Assembly: GCA_015039465.1 (NCBI GenBank)
Contig: MU130362.1
Span: 490,968 to 505,160, forward strand
Origin: Phlegmacium glaucopus
Taxonomy: Eukaryota > Basidiomycota > Agaricomycetes > Agaricales > Cortinariaceae
Length of the DNA: 14,193 nt
Reading direction: 5' to 3'
Both the position numbers and the translations under genes were made by a program. Under the pieces are notes generated by a model, which was given only the letters and a program-made list of their open reading frames with translations, ran no database searches and was not told the DNA's origin. Positions 1-6,426 of the stretch are shown here, in pieces. Each line of letters starts with the position of its first letter. Positions within the stretch are counted from its first letter, which is position 1.

Positions 1-169
1 CAGTTCCACATTGAGGTCACCGATGTAACTGCCACTTAGAGTTACTCTAATCTTCAGTCACAAGTCAATAATATGTATCTGAATTTTCAATACAACAGTT
101 ACAAGTATAGATATAATATTGTAATACTTCCTAATACACTACCTACGGCATCTATGGTGGTACATATTA

Positions 170-992
170 CACAAGCAAGCATGTAGAACGAGGCGGTGTG
201 TGGGCAATACACCGCCTCGGACTAGGCTCAAGGCTGCACCAGAAAGATGGGGGGTGCGAAACAAAGGTATAGAACGAGGCAGTGTGTGGGCAATACACCG
301 CCTCGGACTAGGCTCAAGGCTGCACCAGGAAGATGGGGGGTGCGAAACAAAGGTATAGAACGAGGTGGCATGTGGGCCATACGCCACCTCGGACTAGGCT
401 CAATGCTGCACAAGCAAGCTGGGGGGGTGCGAAATAAAGAAAAAAAAAGTATAGAACGAGGCGGCGTGTGGGTAATACGCCGCCTCGGACTAGTCTGAAG
501 GCTGCACAAGCAAGCTGGGGGGGTGCGAAATAAAGAAAAAAAAAAGTATAGAATGAGGCGGCGTGTGGGTAATATGCCGCCTTGGACTAGTCTGAAGGCT
601 GCACAAGCAAGCTGGGGGGTGCGAAATAAAGAGAAAAAATAGTATAGAATGAGGCGGCGTGTGGGTAATACGCCGCCTCGGACTAGTCTGAAGGCTGCAC
701 AAGCAAGATGGGGGGTGCGAAATAAAGAATAAAAATAGTATAGAACGAGGCGGCGTGTGGGTAATACGCCGCCTCGGACTAGTCTGAAGGCTGCACGAGC
801 AAATGGGGGGGTGCGAAATAAAGAGAAAAAAAAATTAGAACAAGGCGGCGTGTGGGTAATACACCGCCTTGGACTAGGCTCGAGGCTGCACGAGCACGAT
901 GGGGGGGGTGTGAAACAAAAGGAAGGTGCAGAACGAGGCAGTGTATGGGCAATACACTGCCTTGGATCAGCCTTGAGACATTGGGGGGGGGG
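170..992. repeat. minisatellite, about 8.8 units of 86-97 bp, each with a hairpin
   Basis: Tandem units begin with GAACGAGG or a variant at 186, 272, 358, 454, 551, 647, 743, 838 and 931, giving unit lengths of 86, 86, 96, 97, 96, 96, 95 and 93 bp and a partial last unit. A truncated lead-in (ACACAAGCAAGC) precedes the first unit. Each unit holds an inverted repeat of about 31 nt (189-219 in unit 1; CGAGGCGGCGT facing ACGCCGCCTCG in units 4 and 7, around a 9-nt loop), then GGACTAG, GGCTGCAC, a G-run and an A-rich tail. Units 1-2 have a short tail (CAAAGGTATA); units 3-7 have a longer AAATAAAGA-plus-A-run tail, so there are at least two subtypes. The frames open through it have a repetitive composition and are not genes. 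Left of it, 1-169 is AT-rich with no recognisable feature. Confidence 0.95.
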
Positions 993-1079
993 GAAATAAA
1001 GAAACGGAGGGAGCGTACCGACGTGACTTTCTCCTTTGCTTTAAACTTAACAGAAATAAAGAAATGGAGGGAGCGTACC
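993..1079. repeat. two 27-bp direct repeats spaced 60 bp
   Basis: GAAATAAAGAAACGGAGGGA at 993 continues to GCGTACC and recurs with one change (C to T) at 1053-1079. The GAAATAAAGA start matches the tail of the adjoining minisatellite unit, so this looks like the decayed right edge of that array. Confidence 0.8.
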
Positions 1080-1103
1080 TCGCTCCTCCCATCTATCTGC
1101 TCA

Positions 1104-1236
1104 TCGTGGTCGTTTCCTCATATTTGTTTCGTCTTGGTCGTTTCCTCGTATCCGTTTCATTGTGGTCGTTGGGTTGTATTCGTTTTGTCGTGGTCGTTTC
1201 ATCAGGTCATGGTCGTTTTGTTGTGGTCGCTTTGTC
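1104..1236. repeat. 28-bp GT-rich minisatellite
   Basis: The core GTGGTCGTTTC-like motif starts at 1106, 1134, 1162 and 1190, exactly 28 bp apart, and then at about 1209 and 1223 with shorter spacing (19 and 14 bp). The last spacing is half a unit, which suggests the 28-mer arose from a 14-mer. No gene is evident; reading frames across it are V/F/S-rich repeats. Confidence 0.85.
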
Positions 1237-1680
1237 GTTATGTGCCCACATCCCTCGAGAGGGGAGGGGCACAGTGTGGGTATGGGGTACCCAGTCGTCG
1301 TTTGGTGCGCTGACGTGGCAAACACCCCTCACACTCGAAGAAAGCCCGGATCGACACCCAGGTTGTTTGGCCACCACCTGCATACGAGGCGATGACACGG
1401 CATGGTCGCATACGGATCCACACCGCTTTCCACATTCTAGGCTCGGGACGGGAAAGGTGGAGTGGGGGTGGAAGTGGTGGATGATGCGTTGCGTTGGATC
1501 TGAAACAATACAAACATGATCATGTGATCATATAAACGTACCCAAGATAACCCAGATAATATATATCATATGCTGGACTTTCATTTGAAACTCCGCCCAG
1601 AGTGCCGAAGCTGCCAACAATAGATCAATTAACTAATCACGGCACTCCGGCATTCTTAAAATGGTTGGGACATAATAATT
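1237..1680. other. no gene seen
   Basis: The left half (to about 1500) is relatively GC-rich and the right half AT-rich. I found only small palindromes: TGATCA twice near 1518-1530, and GAGTGCCG near 1600 with its complement CGGCACTC near 1640. No coding region with recognisable motifs on either strand. Confidence 0.5.
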
Positions 1681-1976
1681 TCCGCGCGCAAACTTTTTAT
1701 TTTGCGCACAACTTGAAAATATTTCCGCGCAGCACATAAATTTCTGCGGGTAGACTAAATATTTCTGCGCAACCTAAAATATTTCCGTGCAACCTAAAAT
1801 ATTTCTGCGCAAGCCAAAATGTTTGCGCACAAGCCCAAGAATATCTGTGCAGGCAAATAAATATTTGCGCACTTGTATAAATTTTTTAGGGCACCACTAA
1901 TATATATTTCGCAGGGTCAAAACATTTCTGCGCACTGTACAAATGTTTTGGTGCACGAGATATATTTCTGCAAACC
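1681..1976. repeat. degenerate 20-bp tandem array, about 15 units
   Basis: The consensus is close to ATTTCTGCGCAACCTAAAAT. Units stay in near-perfect 20-bp register from 1741 to about 1976. Those at 1761, 1781 and 1801 are nearly identical, while outer units have diverged but keep the TGCGCA-like core. It is an old minisatellite with a conserved middle. No coding function is visible. Confidence 0.85.
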
Positions 1977-2035
1977 ATTATTTATGTGTATTTAATACTT
2001 CCCCAATCGGACAGCCATACTTTTCTCCTTTAACC

Positions 2036-2158
2036 AAACTTTAACACTACCTATTATCATGAGTTATCGCTATCTACGTATTCGGTAATAACGATGGTGG
2101 CCTATCAACAGTCCCCTGCTGCATGAAATTAGACAGCGATTTTATTCACATTGATGTG
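2036..2158 (+). repeat. decayed duplicate of the 3972-4075 segment
   Basis: This stretch shares ordered blocks with 3972-4075: ACACTA-CTA-TATCAT, then TCAACAG(T/C)CCCCTGCTGCATG, then AAAT-AGA-AGCGAT-TTATTCACA. The two copies differ by substitutions and by insertions of about 20 and 6 bp. In the frame corresponding to the possible exon at 3914-4207, this copy has in-frame stops right after the shared Q-Q-(S/P)-P-A-A residues, so if that exon is real this is a pseudogene fragment. It could equally be a non-coding dispersed repeat. Confidence 0.55.
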
Positions 2159-2297
2159 ATTTCGGTTGGGTAAAAATGGATTAAATTATATCTCTTCGTA
2201 CGTTTTTATTGAACAAAGGATTCTGTGTTGTATTACCCAAAATGGTATCAGATGAGAGCTTTAGTTGATGTTGGATTTTCAACTATGGAAAAGGACT

Positions 2298-2443
2298 GAT
2301 ATACCAGACTACCAGTTAAAAAGTGATGGAGCACTTTCCAAGTTTTCCAAGTTCTTCCTCCCCATTAAATTGGCTACAAAGGTTAATGTGAGGAAGAACT
2401 TGGAAAACTTGGGAAGGGCTCCATTAGTTTCAACTGGTATATC
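2298..2443. mobile_element. foldback MITE with about 55-bp inverted arms
   Basis: The left arm 2298-2358 and right arm 2392-2443 are inverted copies: GATATACCAG at the left end pairs with CTGGTATATC at the right end, and a 21-bp inner block ending in TTCCAAGTTCTTCC is perfectly complementary. The left arm has an extra 8-9 bp (ACTACCAG) that looks like a local duplication. The loop is about 33 bp. If the terminus is TACCAG, TA lies at both ends as a possible Tc1/mariner-type target duplication. It encodes no protein; the frame open through it is a by-product of the inverted repeat. Confidence 0.8.
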
Positions 2444-2861
2444 CATTCCCCTGCTACACGCAAAACAAGTCGCAATTTAGGCCATTTTCACTGAAAATAT
2501 CTTTCCGGCACCTGGAATAGTAGAATTCGGATAAAAATTGGCCCCAGAGTACATGGCTTTTCTACAGGTGTGAAAATTTATTTTTGAGGACTCTGCTGCT
2601 CCGGATACATTTCAATGGCGTCACACTTTGGCACTGTGTGTCTGATTTTTGCCACGAAATTCTACCAATAGATGTGAGAGGTTGGTGAGAGGGTCTTAAT
2701 TCTCTTAATGTAATTTTTTTGGGACGAAGTTAATGCAAATCCGAGGAAATGTTGTCCCAAGTGCACTCACATTTCAAATGTTGAAAAGGATTCCTGGCAG
2801 TGGAAGGCGCGTTTTTGGTCACTGAGTCTTTAAGTTTGAGCACGTAATCTGTCAGTTAAGG
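2444..2861. other. no gene seen
   Basis: AT-rich sequence with no long open frame, motif or clear repeat, apart from one TTCCCCTGCT string near 2447 like those at 2106, 3302 and 4018. Confidence 0.5.
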
Positions 2862-3107
2862 ATTGAAACGTTCAGACGCGTAAAATAAGCAGTGCGTTAA
2901 CCAGGCTCTTTGAACATGTGATGAAGAATGAACCCTACCTTAAAGGGTTTGAAACATTCAGACGTGTAGGTCTTTGAACATGTGATGAAGAATAAACCCT
3001 ACCTTAAAAGGTTTGAAACATTCTGGCGCGACGCCGCGCAGAACTTATCACTCTTAGAGCACGTGCCATTGATGAATGAACCTTACCTTAAAGGGATGCA
3101 AACATTG
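2862..3107. repeat. 64-bp tandem repeat, two good and two decayed copies
   Basis: TCTTTGAACATGTGATGAAG starts at 2907 and again at 2971, each followed by AAT(G/A)AACCCTACCTTAAA, GGTTTGAAACATTC and a GACG-like end. A partial copy (GAAACGTTCAGACGCGTA) precedes at about 2867, and a more diverged copy (GATGAATGAACCTTACC, then TTAAAGGGATGCAAACATTG) ends near 3107. Each unit holds a small inverted repeat, AACCCT...AGGGTT, around the conserved ACCTTAA. Confidence 0.85.
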
Positions 3108-3252
3108 AAACACCATGGGAGTATGTAAAAGCTTCTGAAAGCTGTATCCAAAATTTGCTCCTTGACCGCGACCCAATAAATACCTAGAAATCCATGCCTT
3201 GCGAACGTTCAATCCTTCATCTCCAGATACACCATATCACACATCCGCTGGT

Positions 3253-3845
3253 ATGCATGTGGTCAACAGAAACACTTTGGAAAATCCAACTATCGTCAAC
3301 CAGTCCCCTGCCACAGATCCGAGATTAGAAAAGACGACAAATCTCCATCAGTTAAATTATAACATCGATGAAGACGGTCGTCAAATACACAAGATATACC
3401 ACATCCATAATTTTGGCACGGTGTATATGGATTCGCTCAATTCTTGGAGTGTCACAATGGAAAACTGTGCTAACAATAACGTTCGACGAGTGAATTGTTT
3501 GTCTTTTCTTCTCACTTTTTTCCTCATGTACTAAGTCGGCCATGTCATATTATTCAGATCATCGTCCTAAGATTATGGACTGTGAGTTAAACAGCGATGA
3601 ATTCATACATTGGCAGTCCCATGATTCAGCCTTCAATGGTAATTGAGCACCTCACACCATCTCCCATGCATCTTGAATATCTCCTGGTTCTTCTAGGTCT
3701 TCTAACGGACTCTCCTCGCACTCGCAGGACTATAACATTCTCCGTGGACTACATTGTGATCTTCTCTTGGGCCAGCTTGGCTGTTGCTTGTCTAGCATTC
3801 TTCATCAAGCTGCGGTATTGGGGAAAGGATGTAGACTCTCTTTAA
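3253..3845 (+). CDS. putative small three-exon gene, unrecognised product
   Basis: The proposed join is 3253-3489, 3558-3581 and 3630-3845. Intron 1 (3490-3557, 68 bp) starts GTGAAT, carries TACTAAG as a branch-like motif and ends ATTCAG. Intron 2 (3582-3629, 48 bp) starts GTGAGT and ends ATTCAG. All joins keep one frame. The first exon is polar, with FGTVYMDSLNSWSV and an N-rich ENCANNNV stretch; the last has a likely membrane helix around FSVDYIVIFSWASLAVACLA and ends KDVDSL. I do not recognise the family. Two alternatives are possible. The start could be the ATG at 3194 with an extra intron 3251-3303 (GTATGC...CCAG, frame kept). The 3' end could be spliced past the stop at 3843-3845 into 3914 onward (donors at 3815 or 3831). 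Chance splicing signals cannot be excluded. Confidence 0.35.
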
Positions 3846-3892
3846 AGGAAAGGGGTGCCGGTGAATATCCGAATATTGACTATACTAACTGA

Positions 3893-4207
3893 TCTAACAA
3901 CATTATTTCACAGGTCTGTTTTGTTCTGTTTGCATACGTTTATTGTTGTGCTACTAGCTACGATTCTATTTTCTTCTACACTATCTACTATCATACAGTA
4001 TCACGAATTTTTCAACAGCCCCCTGCTGCATGGTTGTATGAAATCAGAGCGATGTTATTCACATCCGGCGTGAGAGTACCGTCCGCTATATACCTGATTG
4101 GACCAACATTGAACTATGAAATTGCCAAGCCCTCTCTCGTCGCTGCTTCAGTTCTTCAGTTACTCTTTCTCGCCAAGACACGGGTCGCCTACGGGGCCGT
4201 AAATTAA
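3893..4207 (+). other. possible exon after a strong intron-like sequence
   Basis: 3861-3913 reads as a textbook fungal intron of 53 bp: GTGAAT at the start, ATACTAACTGATCTAAC in the branch position, and TTTCACAG at the end. After 3914 a frame stays open for 98 codons to a TAA at 4205-4207, with a hydrophobic start and residues such as WLYEIRAML, SGVRVPSAIYLIGP and SLVAASVLQLLFLAKTR. A second frame over 3914-4070 is also open and strongly hydrophobic, so the true frame is unclear. No ATG begins either, so if real it is a downstream exon, perhaps of the gene at 3253. Part of it is duplicated at 2036-2158. Confidence 0.3.
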
Positions 4208-4250
4208 TTGTGGCGGTCGTGGTATGACACAAGACATTTCAAGTAGTATA

Positions 4251-4425
4251 CAGTCAAACACCTCTTAACCCATACCCGTCGGTGGATGCCCCAAGATGGG
4301 TTATGGGAGGTTATGGGTTATGAGAGGTCAGTTTTGGTGTAAATTTCGGTTTGGTGCCCACCAAAATCTATGGGTTATGGGGGATTATGGCTTAGCAGAG
4401 GTATGGGTTAAGAAGGGTTCGACTG
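4251..4425. mobile_element. MITE with 26-bp TIRs and TA target duplication
   Basis: The left end CAGTCAAACACC...CCCATACC (4251-4276) and right end (4400-4425) are inverted copies matching at 23 of 26 positions, and TA stands on each side (4249-4250 and 4426-4427). Inside are a second inverted pair (TTTTGGTG facing CACCAAAA) and direct repeats of GGGTTATGGG. Length (175 bp), TA target and a CAGTC(G)AAC-like terminus suggest a non-autonomous Tc1/mariner/pogo-type element. The superfamily is inferred from the termini only. No coding capacity. Confidence 0.88.
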
Positions 4426-4575
4426 TAATAACTACGCTACGAGGAAGATATTACAACAGGCAGTAGTACATGGCGAGAAAAGTGGAAGAATAGTATAAAG
4501 TGTTGCGCAAGCGAGAGAGAAGAATAGAGGGCAATGAGGGAATCCGGAGGGGGAGGTATACTAAACGGAAAATAC

Positions 4576-5290
4576 TCACAGCTGAGCATCAGTGATGTCC
4601 TCATCCCTCTTTTTACGCAGCATACGCTCTTTCTTCAGCGGCAGAGAAAAATGACCAAGAAATAAATATCTATAAATCATAAGAATTCAAATCATGACTA
4701 ACCCTTACGAGCAGTAATTTTATTCTTCGTGTCGATCTTGTTACCGATTGGATGATATTGATCCTCCTCTCCTCAAGTAGGTTTGTCAATACGAGGACCA
4801 AATCATTGACATTCTTTCTACCCGGTTGTGGCCAGAAACCTCAAGACGCATAGACCACACTTCCTTGCAAAGTGACTTGGAGAAGTCTCGGTTGTGTGTG
4901 ATGACGGGTACACCACTGTCGAAGACCTTGAGAGCTTCAATGAGAACGGCGAGGGATATACGATCGGGCTCGAGGTAGTCTAACAGAAAGATAGGTGAGG
5001 TGAGCAAGGGTAGAAATACAACACTGAAAGAAATACTCACTGATAGGTTCATCGAATGAGGACGACGCCATGTCGTAGCACTGGCACTAAGGACGATATT
5101 GACTTTTTGACCACCGAGAGACCAAGACGTTGAGCCTCACGAGTATCGAGGTCGGGGGCCTTCTAACGATATTATGAGTAGGATATACCATACAATAGAA
5201 AGGTGTAAATAGACCACCTCGAAACCACGCTTGATGGGGGACATCAAAAGGCAACCAGAGGAGCTAAGAAAGACCTTTCATCGAGACTTC
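4576..5290 (-). pseudogene. eEF3 (elongation factor 3, ABC ATPase) C-terminal pseudogene fragment
   Basis: eEF3 is the fungal ribosome-bound ABC ATPase that helps release E-site tRNA. On the minus strand the order of remnants follows its second ABC domain and tail: DTREAQRLGLS, then GGQKVNIVL one frame over (one base missing at the LSGGQ signature, near 5112), TWRRPH, then DEPINYLEPD (Walker B region, with residues lost before DEP), IEALKVF, VITHNRDFSKSLCKEVW, SGHN, a shifted FGPRIDK, GNKIDTKNK and a basic end ERMLRKKRDEDITDAQL with a stop at 4576-4578. An intron of 61 bp (4980-5040, GTGAGT...GTTAG) splits the DEPIN codons cleanly. A weaker intron lies at about 5163-5217, and the part upstream of 5160 is only tentatively matched. 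Several frameshifts and in-frame stops mean it cannot make a working protein. It is probably a duplicated gene fragment, since introns remain. Confidence 0.8.
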
Positions 5291-5431
5291 ATATACGATT
5301 GAGCTTATCAAAATCTCATATGCTTTCGGCTTTCAATGACCCATCCTTCATCGATACCATATTAAAAGGAAGGAAGGACCGAAAATTGTTGTTTGACGCA
5401 CTGTTTAGTATCTGATATGTGATCGCCCCAG

Positions 5432-5563
5432 CTTACTCCTCTGTTCTGAAAAGGTGCGGGCGTTCTATCAATCATCAAGCAATAGGCCAATAGGAGGGTC
5501 TAGTTCTGAAAAGGATGATTGATAGAACTCCCACGATTTCAGAACGGAGTATGCCGGAGTAAG
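5432..5563. mobile_element. foldback MITE, about 132 bp
   Basis: CTTACTCC at 5432 pairs with GGAGTAAG ending at 5563, followed inward by GTTCTGAAA and GTTCTATCAATCATC blocks that are inverted copies in the two arms (left 5432-5476, right 5515-5563; the right arm has an extra CGGCATA-like piece). The centre carries AATAGGCCAATAGGAGGGTC and a third, direct copy of GTTCTGAAAAGG. No convincing target duplication and no coding capacity. Confidence 0.75.
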
Positions 5564-6426
5564 GCAGACGTCTTGTTGAGGGTTATTTGCTTGACAAAGC
5601 TGACGAGGTGGTCTTTAGATACTTAGGGCCGCCAGTGTTCGCATCCCCAGTTATCTACGGAGCGTCTGCCAAATTGAAGATCCGCTTGTAATGCGATTAA
5701 ACTGATTTGAACGGTTATAATTTTCTCGGCTGTTATAATTTAATTAAAATCGCTGAGGCACAGTCTCAAATTTGAACCCATACTAGTAGTGGGGTTGGCG
5801 GGAACTATATCGCAGGGTGTTTAATTTCTGAGAAGCACATTCCTTTGATCAGTGTCTGGGATATACCAAGCTCTAAAGATAATTTTCCGTGAGCTTCGGC
5901 TTTCTATCAAACGTGTCTGCGTTGCTCCTGTGGACAGAGGTGCAGTTTGTGCGCAGTTTATAGACGAAGATCTTAAATTTCCCGTGGTGCGTCGCGGGCG
6001 GCAAAGTTCATATGTATACATGGAGCTCTTAGTATAGTAGGAAACAGACACTCATGGCTCGTGCCAGTGTCCATCATTAATTATTCTGACATATCATATA
6101 TGTATACAGGGAACCACTTGACCCTTGCCACCTGGAAATGGAAAACGGAAGCTCGTGGCTCGTGGCTGCTGCCATCACTGATTACCCGTTTCCGCATTCA
6201 AGTTGACGCTGAAAATAGGAAACAGATGGCATCACATGACGCAGTCGTGTGAACCTTCTCGAGAACAACAGCGCACGAGGGCGTTTATTTATTCTTAGTC
6301 TCTCTTTTTAACAACTTCATATCCCGTCTCCAATTTATTACTACCATACTTTTCCACTACCTCACACTCTTTCTTTCTATCATACAAATCATATTAATTT
6401 CCTACTTCCACACACATCCCATAATC
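5564..6426. other. intergenic; likely 5' flank of the retroelement
   Basis: No gene is recognised. Both strands of 5821-6051 are open for 60-76 codons without any motif I know, and no start is supported on the plus strand (GTG only), so I leave them uncalled. Two related blocks, TGGCTCGTG...CCATCATTAATTA (6055-6083) and TGGCTCGTG...CCATCACTGATTA (6154-6182), lie here. The last 130 bp (6300-6426) is pyrimidine-rich with few G residues, as in many fungal 5' untranslated regions, and runs into the gag ATG. Confidence 0.5.

Noticed and set aside
186..965. CRISPR array
   Set aside because: There are no unique spacers between identical repeats; the units are contiguous 86-97-bp tandem copies in a eukaryotic-type sequence.
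139..1519. Many open frames of 60-150 codons on both strands
   Set aside because: They run through tandem repeats and simply reflect unit lengths and composition; products are repetitive with no domain.
2265..2480. Open frame of 71 codons
   Set aside because: It lies across the foldback MITE and mirrors its inverted arms; it has no independent coding evidence.
5821..6051. Overlapping small open frames on both strands
   Set aside because: No recognisable residues pattern, the plus frame has only a GTG start, and no splice sites link it to anything.
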